From the NCBI GenBank assembly GCA_021904315.1, contig CM038922.1, positions 7,663,347 to 7,727,346 on the forward strand: a DNA stretch of 64,000 bases, in the 5' to 3' direction. Under the pieces are notes generated by a model. The model was not told the origin of the DNA, made no database searches, and saw only the letters and a program-made list of their open reading frames with translations. The position numbers and the translations under genes are program-made. The DNA is from Sphagnum magellanicum. Lineage: Eukaryota; Streptophyta; Sphagnopsida; Sphagnales; Sphagnaceae. Shown in pieces: positions 10,801 to 21,719 of the stretch (position 1 is its first letter; every line of letters begins with the position of its first letter).

Positions 10801-13800
10801 TTTCAATTCCCTGATGGAACCACAGTGGTAAGCATCCCTAGGCAGATTTCGACTTAACTGGCAACTCTTTTCCAGACAACTCATAAATCTGTAGCCAGTA
10901 CACATGAATGTGGAAACACCCTTCCCAAAAAACCAGTTCTCTGCCACAATTTGACAAATTTTTTAATAAGAAAGGGGAATTTGTGACAGAATATTCCCTT
11001 TTCAGAAAACTGTGTCACCTTTTGTTGATTTTTCTCCTAAAAAAAATTCACTGATCAGGTGGTGTCCAGAACAGATGTCCAATGGAAGACTTTTGTCAGG
11101 TGTACAATGTTCCAAGTGTTTTTACTTTGATATTTTGTTGAGTTTGCAGCAAGTATATTGGGACTATGTATCCGAAAAGGTGTTGGTACTTGAGTACCTG
11201 CCAGGTATTGAAACATATCCATTTGTCTCCTGTATCCATTGATTGAACCACAGTTAGATCTGTTAATGAATCACAGACAAGTCTCAAATCTTTTTTTTTC
11301 CTGATTCTTTAGACTATCTTACTGCTGTTATGTGTGCCTTATGCTGCAGGTATAAAGATCAACAATCTGGCAGAGCTGGATGCAGGTGGTTTTGATCGCC
11401 CAAAGATCGCAAGTCTTGCTATAGAGGCCTATCTCATCCAGGTTCAGTTGCTGATCCAGAGCATCATCAGACTGGATACTTCCATAACTGTGTTTGTTAT
11501 GGCTCCAATGTATTGACTCACTAAGATGCTGTCTCTCTATCAACTTTCTTTGTTTTGACTGCAGATATTAAGGACGGGATTCTTTCATGCAGACCCACAT
11601 CCTGGTAACCTGGCAATAGATGCTGATGGCTCTCTCATCTACTATGATTTTGGCATGATGGGTGAAATCAAAGCTTTCACAAGGGAAAAGCTATTGCAGA
11701 TGTTCTATGCTGTTTATGAAAAAGATGCAAAGAAAATCATTCAAGCACTTATTGAGTTGGGTGCACTGGTGCCAACTGGAGACATGGGATCCGTAAGTCA
11801 CCAAAAATAAAATAAAATCAGCTCTTGCCAATTTTTTTTTTTGTGGGTGTTGATCTTCACTTCACAAAACAGTGGCCAATGAAGGGAGGTGATGCAGGTT
11901 CAGCACCAGAGGGTTGAGAGATCAACACTTCAAAGATGGTCTTACATTCCATTTCTTCCTGTTCTGTAGGTGAGAAGATCTGTGCAGTACTTTCTGGACA
12001 ACTTGATGGATCAAAAGCCTGACCAAGCAGCCACATTTTCAGCAATTGGGGAGGTAGGTTGTTAATACTTCCACCTGTGCATTGACCACCTGCTGCACTT
12101 TTTGGGGGATTCAAATGCATCTGTTTCTTCTATTGGAGGGTGGTATAGAGACACTGTACATTGCATAGCTAGTTGATGGTCTTTGATGAAACTGGACTGA
12201 AAGCATTTTGTTGTTGTCATTGGTGGCAGGACTTGTTTGCCATTGCAACAGATCAACCATTCCGTTTCCCAGCCACATTCACATTTGTGCTTCGGGCATT
12301 TTCCACTCTGGAAGGTGTGTGCACTCACTCTCTTACCGTACTCACTGTTCCTTGTCACTACTCCTTGCTGTAGCTGTCCTTCAAGCCTTGTACAGTACCC
12401 ACTGCTCCTTATTGTTTCTCCTTGCTGTACCTGTCCTTCAAGCCTCCCAGTATATCTTTGCAATTCTGTAGAAAATGGATGTTGGGTGTTTTCTTAGGAT
12501 GTATGTTATGGTTGCATAAGCTCCAGAAATCTGTTAAAATGGCTGTTTGGATTTTGTGGGTTTCTTTTTGCTCCAATCCACGTGCTGTTGTATGATGCAA
12601 CTCCAGGTAAAGCTTGTGAGCACCTAGGTTGGATTTTTGATTGAGAATCCACCAGAAAAGTTAGAAAGTTCTTTTATATAAGTGAATGGCAAAATGGATT
12701 GTGGGTTCTACACACCTAACTGCTTTTTCGCACATTTCATGTAGGAATCGGGTATATACTGGATCCCAAGTTTTCATTTGCAAAAATTGCTGCTCCTTAT
12801 GCTCAGGTAGTCATTCTTGAAACCCAGTAACTCTGTACTTGCATGAATGTGGAAGTTAACTTCAAAGTTCAGATAAAGAATTGGATCACCTAAGTCTGAA
12901 TCTGGCACCTTGAACTTGAGAAATAAGTCTTTGCAGAATGTGGTGGGCACTTTGTGCAGTCATTGTACATGTATGAAAAGTGATATTGTTTACCAGATTG
13001 GTGGTCTCTTAGCCTTCTGTCTTGTTTTCCACAACAGGAACTGCTGGATGGGCGCAATGGGCAAAGGAATGGACAGTACTTTGTCCAAGAGCTGCAGCGA
13101 CAGGCAGCTGATGTATGTACACATCTAAATCACCTCTGCTAAAATCAATACTTCTGCAATCATTTTCATAGAAACTCATCATCTCTTTGACATGACTTAA
13201 CTGCTTGCTAAATTTCATGTGGGCTTTGCAGGCAAGAGATGCAGCAGTGGCAATGCCATTGAGGGTGCAGCGTGTGGATGAAGTCATCCGCCAGCTTGAG
13301 GCTGGTGACCTCAAGCTCCGAGTTCGTGTCCTTGAGGTAGTAGCAGTTCATTTTTGAGCACAACCCTCTTGAAGAGAATGTCAAAATTTTAAGATGCTCA
13401 ATTTGGAAAACTTCACAATTGAATTTAGCTCTGCTGAGTGGGACAGTTCACAAAACTGTAAAGGCTGATGGGAGAATGTGTTGGGGGTGATCCCACAGGC
13501 AGAAAGGGCAGCACGGAGGGCATCAATACTGCAAATGGCCACCATCAACGCTGTTGCAGCTGTAGGCTTGCTTAACATTGGAGTCACACTAAGTGCAGCA
13601 CAGGGAATCACAGTGGTCTCCAATGGATCATTTCTTGGGGCTGGTAAGCCACTCACACTGCATGCATCTTTTTGAGTAGTTTACACTAGTGTAGCATCAT
13701 GGGTGCTAGCCAACATCATGACTGAATCTTCCCATCTCTTCTGGAAATGCGACAAAAACTTAGGATGCTGATTTCATATAATGGCGTAACAGATTTTGGG

Positions 13801-14388
13801 CTGATTGTTATATGTTTTATCTACTCCCACCATCAGGAGCTGATGAAGTCAGTTTTTAGTCATGGCAGCTCCTTACTCCTATTTGTGATCAAGGTTGATG
13901 ATGGTCTGACACTTTGTGAGTGACTCTCATAAGGTTATGACTGTACTCATTGTCATGTTATCTTCCAATCATTGTCGTGGAGATTTCTCTGTCATTTCGT
14001 AGATTTAATATTACTGTAGGTGTCATGAATCTAAGTTCAAAGACAGCTATCATTACATCCTATTTTTGATCAGACAGGTGATTTCATAGGAGGAAAGATC
14101 CCCTACAACTAAGTATGTACCCATAAGCAGCCCCAGCATATGGTGCAGACTGGTATGGTGCAAAGGGTTCAAAAGGTTTAGGGCTTAGGGCATGATGCAA
14201 AAGATTCAAGAGCTATGGTTTAGTGTTTAGAGAAGAGCTGCGCTTTAAGGTTTAGAGAACTTCATTACATATATTGAAACATGTTGGGGGTTCATGGGTG
14301 GGTGGTAAAATCAGGTGTTTTCTTGCTTCTTCTGGTGCGAAGTGTGAGGCGGATACAGAACCTTGACAAGTTTGAGAAGATGATTTAA
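7900..14388 (+). CDS. ABC1-family plastid kinase, ABC1K7/8 type, 17 exons
   Basis: Atypical ABC1/ADCK/UbiB kinase. The closest relatives are the plant chloroplast-envelope members ABC1K7 and ABC1K8, linked to lipid and stress or iron homeostasis. Exons: 7900-8302, 8507-8937, 9062-9205, 9520-9645, 9817-9904, 10095-10188, 10306-10399, 11150-11204, 11350-11441, 11565-11792, 11970-12053, 12230-12314, 12745-12806, 13038-13112, 13232-13336, 13499-13643, 14315-14388. All have GT-AG borders and consistent phase, giving 794 aa. Visible motifs: KxGQ (TFIKLGQLSSTRSDLFP), Ala-rich loop (AAASLGQVH), VVVKVQRPG lysine, ExD (QEIDYLNEA), catalytic HADPHPGN, DFG (YYDFGMMG), and the family C-terminus LDKFEKMI. 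The Ser/Thr-rich N-terminus fits a plastid transit peptide. The frame is open upstream, but 7900 is the first in-frame ATG. Removal of the 204-nt first intron (8303-8506) is inferred; keeping it would add 68 residues in frame. Confidence 0.93.
10360..10664 (+). repeat. Tandem array of an exon-end/5' splice-site unit in ABC1 kinase intron 7
   Basis: Six units of about 36-48 bp with core 'ccaaaagtgggtctgagt' followed by 'tcctgtac'. The first unit is the 3' end of coding exon 7 (residues QKWVRVP) with its donor gtacgt at 10400. Five further copies follow in the intron, most separated by 'tttctcttttNctNttgcat'. Copies 2, 3 and 5 keep a GT at the donor position; copies 4 and 6 have lost it (catact, ctatga). 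Confidence 0.85.
10765..10816 (+). repeat. Perfect 17-bp inverted repeat (hairpin) in ABC1 kinase intron 7
   Basis: Left arm catcagggaattgaaaa (10765-10781) and right arm ttttcaattccctgatg (10800-10816) are exact reverse complements with an 18-nt loop. It lies in the same 750-nt intron as the duplicated donor array. It could be a tiny foldback element or a splicing-related structure; only the sequence symmetry is established. Confidence 0.75.
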
Positions 14389-15155
14389 TAAGGTATAGTA
14401 GTGTTCTGCATGTGGATATAAACATACCCAATTTTAGTTTCTGTTCAAGACAAAGGTTTAATTTATTTCTTAGTGGTGTTTTGGCAGGGGGTTTATAAAG
14501 GGGTTGAAGCAGTTCATATTGAGCTGTGTATCATTCTTTTCATTGCACATAGGATACCAACCCAAGCAACCATGTTTGGGTTTTATGAAAATTATTCTGT
14601 TTTCCTATGTAGCCTTTCCACTTCAAAAATTAGTCCACAATGAGACATGCATTGTAAACATGTAACATTTGTTGTGCTCAAATCTGAATTTATGATTAAA
14701 ATGGCCTTCAAATTGTGCTCTTCAAAATCTGGTCTCAGTGCAGTTCCATATCCCGTAGTATTGTTTCGATAATACTCATGTTAGCAAACCTACCATGTGG
14801 TGAAATTTTGATACCCATTTTCATTCCCAACTACACCCAAGAAGAGTGGCTCAAAATCAACACTTGAAATGATATGAAAATAATTGACTGTAAATCTGCC
14901 AGTTCTTTACCAGTTCTTTCATGAGAACTGCTGGTTCTTTCTGAAGAGAACCAAGTTATAACACTGAAAAATGCATTCCATACAGATACATAGTGATGCA
15001 CAAGATATTATCACGTAATGAATAGTATCATGTAATTGCAGCAAAATTGTGCATGGAAATACAAGAAAGTTCTCTAACTCTGCACATCCTACCACATTGT
15101 TCTAGCACTCCATAGAAAGAAGTAACATGTCGATCAAGAGAAAAGCCAAAACATA
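14389..15155. other. 3' flank of the ABC1 kinase, no gene seen
   Basis: Contains the presumed 3' UTR of the kinase and AT-rich intergenic sequence. No open frame with a recognisable domain and no structural RNA was noticed. Confidence 0.4.
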
Positions 15156-15159
15156 ATCA

Positions 15160-16490
15160 GTCCAGGAGCCTTGCAGAGGAAACTAATCAATGGCGAAGAA
15201 AAACATGTAGTAGAGGGCACCAAAACATAAGCACGTCTAGGAGAGTCTAGGAGAGTCATCGAGGAAACAAATCAGCGGCGGAGAAAAACATGCAGTAGAG
15301 AGGGTAGTAAACTAATTAGTGGCAGAGAAAAACATGTAGAGAGATTGTAAATTAATTAGTGGCGGAGAAAAACATGCAGCAGAGAAGGTAGTAAACTAAT
15401 CAATGATGGAAAAAAACATGCAACGAGATTGTAATAAACGAACACAAAAATCTAATAAAAGATCTGGAACCATCACAGGGGAGACAAAAAGGGAAGGCTA
15501 AAAAAAGGCCAAAAGATGCATAGCTCGTAGGAACTAAAAAAAGGGAGAGAGCTAGTCCCTCTCATGCTAAGAAGTTATTTCACCCATAACTTCTTTCATG
15601 TTGCCCGCATGCAAATTGTGAGATCTAATATTAATGGGAGGTCTAGAACAAACATTATTTGTTAATGTAATTTTCCTCTTTATAACGAGAGCTAAAACAC
15701 ATTGAAAAACAATATTAACATGTAACTTGAAAAAGTAAATGCAAAAAGACAAGGATAAATGACTTTTCAATTGTCTATCATGGAAAAAAATGGGCACACT
15801 CCCTAATGAAACAATTCATATCATACTTGAATGTGCCATGCACCTCCATGACCATCAGAATAAAGTGATGCCTTTCATGAAACCCTCTAAAGTTGGCTAG
15901 TGACATTCGAAAACACTACTTTCCCACATCGAGTCAATAATCACCACATCAGCAATGAAAACATAATCTTTTTAGGTCATGTAAAGATCGATTCATAATG
16001 GAACTCCTAACATAAGGGTGTACCATCGTTCTTTCCATACAACGTGCTCATTCTTTTGAATGAGGGCGTACATGACGTTTGAGATGACGTCATGTGTGGT
16101 TATTCGTTGACTTTCAAACAAGCAACAAGCTAATTGTGTGCTAAATGTGTTCAACCTGTGTTCACACTCACACATGAAAAGATTAGATGGCAAAGACTAA
16201 ATCAAATTGAGATAAAAACATAATGCTAAAATGAAAATAAAATGTGCGATGCAAAATGAATAGATAGATGACTTAATAACCAATCATAGTTGTGCTTCCT
16301 TACTTGAATAAAAATGAATGCAAATTTTGGATGTCAAGAAAATGAAATCATCTTCCACGATAGATCTAATAGTTGTGTTGTGATGGATGTCCATCAAAAA
16401 ATACTTATAGACCTGAGATGCCAATATAATAAACTAATCAATGAAAAAATCAATGGTGAAAAGAAACATGCAGCAAAGAGAAGGTAGTAA
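15160..16490 (+). repeat. Short-unit tandem array interrupted by a retroelement relic
   Basis: Units of roughly 40-60 bp built on 'aaactaattagtggcggaga' and 'aaaaacatgcagcagagaag' repeat from about 15160 to 15435. The same motif resumes at about 16432-16490 (aaactaatcaatg ... aacatgcagcaaagagaagg). The stretch between is the separate retroelement relic (15440-16426). The array therefore existed before the insertion and was split by it. Confidence 0.7.
15440..16426 (-). mobile_element. Non-LTR-type retroelement relic, copy 1
   Basis: Roughly 1-kb relic, minus sense, homologous along its length to 26497-27525. Reading downward from 16.4 kb it shows CECEHRL...HLA-like spacing followed by ITTHDVISNVMYALIQ, a CxC...HD zinc-knuckle-like block. 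It then shows a decayed nuclease-like part ending in FFHDRQLKSHLSLSFCIYFF and VCSRPPINIRSHNLHAG (15567-15797). Such C-terminal blocks with a PD-(D/E)xK-like nuclease follow reverse transcriptase in several retroelement lineages; no RT domain is present here, so the class is inferred. Several stops and frameshifts. Both borders carry 'taataaac' (15432-15439 and 16427-16434), a possible 8-bp target-site duplication. Confidence 0.55.
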
Positions 16491-16589
16491 CTTCAAATAA
16501 TCATGCCTACCAGAACACCTTGCACTAGGTACATGGATGAATGAACTCCTTCACTCTCACTCATTCAGGCAGTAACGAACGAGTGCAGG

Positions 16590-18190
16590 ATGCGCTACTG
16601 GAATCGTCTTCTTGTGAGAAAAGCACAAAAAAAGGCTCTCAAATTGAGAAACTCTAAGAAGCTCCCACTGCCTCTCATGTTTCTGATCTTAAAAGGGAAT
16701 AGAAAGAAAGAAGCCTTTGATGCAATCCCAAACTGCCTATGTAAGTAACGCGTCTTCTCTATTGACAGTGCCTTTGTCAACAGGTCAGCAATCTGATCTG
16801 CTATAGGGATGTAATGAACATGAATCTCCTTGGATTGATGTTTTTCTCCAATGTAATGCTACTGCAACTCAATGTGTTTAGTGCGGCGATGGAATTCCGG
16901 ATTCTTCACCAAAAACGGACTGCACTTTGGTTATCACAGAAAATAGACGTAGGATTTATTTGTGGCACGCCTCGAAATGTTTTGTGCATGTTTGCTTCTT
17001 TACTGCACCACTACACTATGGCTCCATTCCCAAATGTGAAAGACATATCACGTGCGAGACTTGCAATCATTTTGATCTCCTGCAAAGTTTGCAGTACAAA
17101 ATACTTGTCAGTATTTGTGCCACTCTACATAATGCCACAATCCTTTGTCCCATGGAGATAACGCAAAATGCGTTTCGCTGCTACCCAATGCACTTGAGTC
17201 GGTCGCTCCGTGAATTGCGCCGCAAGCTCACAGCATAGGGCTATGTCTGGTCTTGTGAGCGTCATGGCATGCGTAAGGCATCCTATTGCCTCTTTGTGTG
17301 GTGCAGAAATTGGTGCATCTTCCTCCGTTGCTACTATCAGATGAATGTTGGGATCTTCCCCGGAGTTATGGCCGGATTGCAGTTTTGCGAACCAAGATGT
17401 TGGATAACACCAGTTATGTATCGTTGCTAGTTGATGAAAAGACTGCGCGGGTGTTGCGATAGTGCTGCACGTCAAACCCAACGGAGTAGTCGCCAACTCC
17501 TTGCGCACTTCAAATTGTTTTCGCACATACTGCAGCATATCAGTGAGCTTCGACTCATCAATTGAGCAACTGATCCCATCGTCGACGAAAATCCCTGTGA
17601 CTATCTTGACATGTCCATCACTATGACAGACACATGAATCCGCACTACTTGCCACCAGACTGTATCTTGTAAGAAAGGAGTCAAAGGTGCGATTCCATTG
17701 CCTTGCTGATTGCTTCAGGCCATAGATACTTCATTTGAGTCTGCACACCAACATCGCATCCTTTTCGTATCCCTCCCCCGGTTGCTCCATGAAGTTTTCT
17801 TCGTCCAATTCTCCATACAGGAAGGCTATGCGCACATCACACTGAATCATGTGCATATCACGGGTTGCCAATAAGGCAAATATACTCCGGATTGAATCAT
17901 GCTTGATCACAGGGTTGAAAGTTTTGTTGTAGTGAAATCCATGCACTTGGGTGAAGCCTTTCGCAACCAGCCTCGCTTTGTACTCCTCTGGAGTACCATC
18001 CATCTTGGTTTGGATTTTGACGACTCGCTTGGACTTCGTTGTTTTCCGCCCTGGAGGTAATGCTACTAACTCCCAAGTAGAGTTGAGCAGCAAAGATTTA
18101 TACTCAGCAGCCATTGCTGCTTTCCATTTAGATGCATCATCTGATCGAACAGCCTCCTGGTATGTTCTTGGTTCTATTGGATGAGAGAAT
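16590..18190 (-). mobile_element. Ty1/copia retrotransposon pol relic
   Basis: Decayed reverse transcriptase and RNase H of a copia element on the minus strand. 18114-17731 holds the RVT_2 start (STWELVALPPGRKTTKSK, YKARLVAKGFTQVHG, FNPVIKHDSIR). After an in-frame stop comes SIYGLKQSARQWNRTFDSF, and 17655-17125 holds IVTGIFVDDGISCS (FVDD in place of the usual YVDD), RPDIALC and RILRYLHGTKDCGIM. Further down (about 17120-16720) are shifted RNase H segments, including RTKHIELQ and the ending IADLLTKALSIEK. Frameshifts and stops make it inactive. No flanking LTRs were identified. Confidence 0.85.
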
Positions 18191-18473
18191 ATGCAGAGCG
18201 CACTTGTGATGCGTATAAATTACCCATTCTCCGTATCTTTTTGGAGCATGTCAGGCTCTCTGTGGTCGTTGAACTAGTTGTTCAACGTTCTCAACGTCGG
18301 TAGACTCTTCTTGCTCTGCAAACAATCCCAAATCTAGATACAATCAAATTGTGCCTTTCTGCTAAGTATTCATGCTCTGGGGATAGCACACGGGAGCTAC
18401 TCTGTCTTGTGCCCCTTCTTAAGTCATCATTTGAGTGATCAGCTACACCTCTAGCATGATGATGGTCGTCACC

Positions 18474-18650
18474 ACCAACACCAACAACTACACTTCCCCT
18501 CGTCTCCTGTATCTTTTATTGAATGATCGGTTGCACTTCTTGCACCATCATCTACACCAACACCAACAACTACACTTCCCCTCGTCTCCTGTATCTTTTA
18601 TTGAATGATCGGTTGCACTTCTTGCACCATCATCTTACACCAACACCAAC
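18474..18650 (+). repeat. 82-bp tandem duplication
   Basis: The segment containing 'aactacacttcccctcgtct' and 'cctgtatcttttattgaatg' occurs at about 18486 and again exactly 82 bp later at 18568, essentially identical. A third partial, more diverged unit follows (caccaacaccaactgcacct). It lies at the upstream end of the copia relic. The near-identity implies a recent duplication relative to the decay around it. Confidence 0.85.
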
Positions 18651-18719
18651 TGCACCTGCTTCATCTCCTGTATGCTCATCTCTAGCACCACTGACTTCAA
18701 GCGCTGTTGCTGCAGGTCC

Positions 18720-20330
18720 TTAGCTACTAGACCTAACCCTAGCACTAGCCCAAGGGTCTTAAGGCCCTAAACCCTAAACAAGGTTTTGGGTCTTGAGTCA
18801 AGGTAGGGTTCAAAAGTAAGGGTCAAGAATTTAATCAACAATTGCCATTTTTTGCATTTTGCAATTCCTTTAGGAGAAGCTTTTCCTTGTGGCCACCTTT
18901 GTAGGTTTCCTTATTGCAAGTTTGGGCAAAACATGTGATGAGGTAAAAGTGTGGTGATCACTTCCATTAAACCAAAAAATGGTGATTAACACTTCTAATA
19001 ATAAAAATTATGCTCAAGCAACAACAAGAAGATGATGCAATAACACCCAACATCCAATTTTTTTCACCAACCTTTTATCCTATAGCATTAGCCCAATTGT
19101 ATTCTTGAAAATTATAAAGGTAAGCAAAGGAAAAAAATTGTATATATTGTTTGAATTCATCTTGTAAAGTACAAACTTCTACTTGGGGATTTTCATGAAC
19201 ATGAATATTATCATGACAAGGGGATTATATTTCAAAATATATCGAAACTAGGATGAACTTCAACAAAAACATGCTTAAATATAAGTCCACATATGAAACA
19301 CAATAACTAAAAACAAGAAAATGAAATGAGCAAAAAAAGAAGTTAAATTTATTTATTTTGATGATGAATGAAAACATAAACATAAAAATAAATAAAAAAT
19401 TAATTAATTAAAAAAAATGATGCAAAATCAAATTTCAAATTGATGTTGAAAAAATTAGAAACAATGAAAAATAACTTTTAATTATATTTATTTGTAGATC
19501 TAGTTCAAAAAAACTTTTATGCAGCTTCCATATGGCCCATCATTTAAAGACAATCTTGAACACCTTCCTACCTACACATCATCCATAAAAAGTGGCCAAT
19601 GATGTGTGATTTCAGACATTATGGATTAAAAATGGACATTGATGGATGAATTTTATTCATGTGAATGAAATTGATCCAATTTATGAAAAATGATGAATGA
19701 ATTTCATGCATTATGGATGAAAAATGAATGTTCATAAATGAATTTCATCCATAAATGATGATGTGACGATGATGTTGGAGACAATGAATTATCATATGAA
19801 TTATTTTAACCAAATTACTTAAAATGTCTTGCTAGGTGTTTAATGAATTATTGTGGAAAGTCATCTATGACAAGGAGTGCTAAAATAAGTAATATTTTTA
19901 ATGATAGGCCAATCAAAAAGGCTCATTGCAAAAGAGAAACAAACTTTGTGTGCAACCCCCTTAACTACTTAATATGAATCACACAATACATATTAAAATT
20001 ATCATTAAAATATTGGCCAATTTGGGTGGGTGTTTTTGCCATGTTTTCTACCTCATGTCTATTTTGTGGCCATTTGTCACATCTCCCAACTAAAGGGTGA
20101 AAACATCAAACAAGGGATGAATCCACCTTAAAAAAAACCATGGATACTTTTCATGTCCAACTTTCGCAAAAGAAAAAACAATGCAAAGAGGTTTGTCTTG
20201 TGATACAAATGACCAAAAAAGGATAGACACACAAGATAGAAGAAGCTTGAACTTGCCAAGAGAAATTCAAGTTATTTTTAAGATCAAGAAAACATAATCT
20301 ATAGGAAAACAAAAACAAAAAAAACAAAAA
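18720..20330. other. AT-rich intergenic sequence with degenerate short repeats
   Basis: No gene seen. About 19600-19780 holds a loose array of 'gatgaatttcatNcatNaatg'-type words. A telomere-like 'ccctaaaccctaaac' occurs at about 18763-18777. The rest is poly-A/T-rich. Confidence 0.45.
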
Positions 20331-20337
20331 ATAGTCA

Positions 20338-20362
20338 AGCAAGCAAGCAAGCAAGCAAGCAA
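20338..20362 (+). repeat. (AAGC)n microsatellite
   Basis: Six AAGC units in a row. The same tetranucleotide recurs in the leader of the bL36 gene (21556-21572 and 21676-21700) and as GGCA/AAGC in the ABC1 kinase leader (6796-6822). Confidence 0.9.
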
Positions 20363-20369
20363 CGAAGTG

Positions 20370-20985
20370 TGCATGCACACATAGAGTGCACACGCACACA
20401 CATGAAGACATGAGAGCTCCTAGAAAACAACACACGAGCTCTTATTGGAAAACACAAAAAGAGAGCTCCAAGGAAGGCATTTGCTCAATTTTTGTGTGCT
20501 TTTGGAAAACATGAGTGTAGACCTCTTGCTCTTGTTGAAAAACGTGAAAAAGAGAAGAGCTCTTCAAAAAGCATGCAAAAAAAGATCTTTGAAGAAAGCT
20601 CCTAGAAATACATGAGAGCAACTTCCTTTCCTCGTGCTTGTTGCACTTATGAACAAAAGACCTCCTCTTGTTCTTCTTGTAGACACAAATGTCACACTTT
20701 TGTTGAAAACACATGAAAAAAGAAGTATGTGTGTATAATTCGAAAAACACGCCTCCCATTGAAATGTAAAGGCCTATGTAAAAAAACTCAAAGTTAGGGT
20801 TCGTCCCATGGAGTTTCATGAAATCAAAAATCTACAAACACAAAGTAGAACAAGAGTGGAGAAACCTCACTTATTGTCAATTGCACAATCTCTCTTATCA
20901 TATACAAGACACAAGGTGAAACTTGTTTGATCCCTAATTTCAATGGAAAAATGAATTTCACCCTATCTTTTTTTCCTTTGTGAAA
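20370..20985. other. Low-complexity sequence rich in GAGCTC and AAAACAC words, no gene seen
   Basis: Words such as gagctc, ggaaaacac and ttgttgaaaa recur irregularly. A 125-codon open frame on the minus strand (20819-20442) is Cys/Phe-rich and low-complexity and looks like a by-product of these words, not a gene. Confidence 0.4.
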
Positions 20986-20989
20986 CCTT

Positions 20990-21460
20990 CGTTGCAAGCA
21001 AATATTCCCTTTGTTTTTTCAAAAACATTTTTTTCAATTTTTTGGCAAAAAACAAAAAAATCGCCATGTTTCTACACATAAGCAAGTAGCCATGATACAA
21101 GAGAATTTTTAATAAATTTCTACTTTCATAGCTGATCTATAGCCAAATGTGGCTAAATGTCTTAGTGTGGCAACATCACAAAATTGAAAAAAAGAAAACA
21201 CTGATTCTAGCCTTTTTTAAAATTTTAAAGCTGGTTATGTATAGCCAAAATGATAAAAATCAAATTTTTTTTGAGATTTTCAATGGCTAGAATTCGACCA
21301 AAATTTAAGAAAAATCGCCAGATTTGTATACATGGTTCAAGTATATAGCCAAAAATATAGAAGGATGTTTTTAAAAAATTACTTTCATATTTAACTTGTA
21401 GTCAAATTTGGCTAAATCTTCCTGTGGATCATCGCCACTTTGGCTATGAACACAAAATTT
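20990..21460 (+). repeat. Dispersed repeat upstream of bL36, related to 5.9-6.5 kb
   Basis: Carries the same chain of motifs as the tandem repeat before the ABC1 kinase. They include 'ttctactttcatagctgatc', 'tagccaaatgtggctaaatg' (about 21141-21160), 'aatcgccagatttgtataca', 'tagtcaaatttggctaaat' (about 21401) and 'gatcatcgccactttggcta' (about 21427-21446), then 'acacaaaattt'. The two 'ctactttcat' landmarks are about 263 bp apart, roughly two of the 136-bp units seen at the other locus. It ends about 260 bp before the bL36 start codon. Confidence 0.7.
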
Positions 21461-21514
21461 GCCAAAAACAACGCTTGCAAGTTGTGCGGCCCAACCCTAG
21501 TTATAATTGGAGCT

Positions 21515-21719
21515 ACCTGTTTTAGGGTTAGGTTTAGGGTTTGAGTCTTCCTTGCAGGAAGGAAGCAAGCAAGCAAGAAGAAGACGAGAGGTTTGCTGAA
21601 GTTGTTGGTTTGTTGCGTCGATTTGCGGTTTCGGTTTGAGAGTTTTGGTGGAGGAGAAGGAGAAGAGCGAAAGAAAGGAAGCAAGCAAGCAAGCAAACAA
21701 AAAGCAAGTCTAGCAAGCA
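21515..21719 (+). promoter_or_regulatory. Telo-box and leader of the bL36 gene
   Basis: The stretch 'tttagggttaggtttagggt' at 21520-21539 contains telo-box (AAACCCTA) sequence in reverse orientation, about 180 bp before the ATG. Telo-boxes are typical of plant promoters for ribosomal and translation genes. The remaining leader is purine-rich with AAGC runs. Promoter function is inferred from position. Confidence 0.45.

Noticed and set aside
20442..20819. 125-codon open frame on the minus strand
   Set aside because: Low-complexity, Cys/Phe/Ser-rich translation caused by repeated GAGCTC and AAAACAC words; no domain and no splice context.
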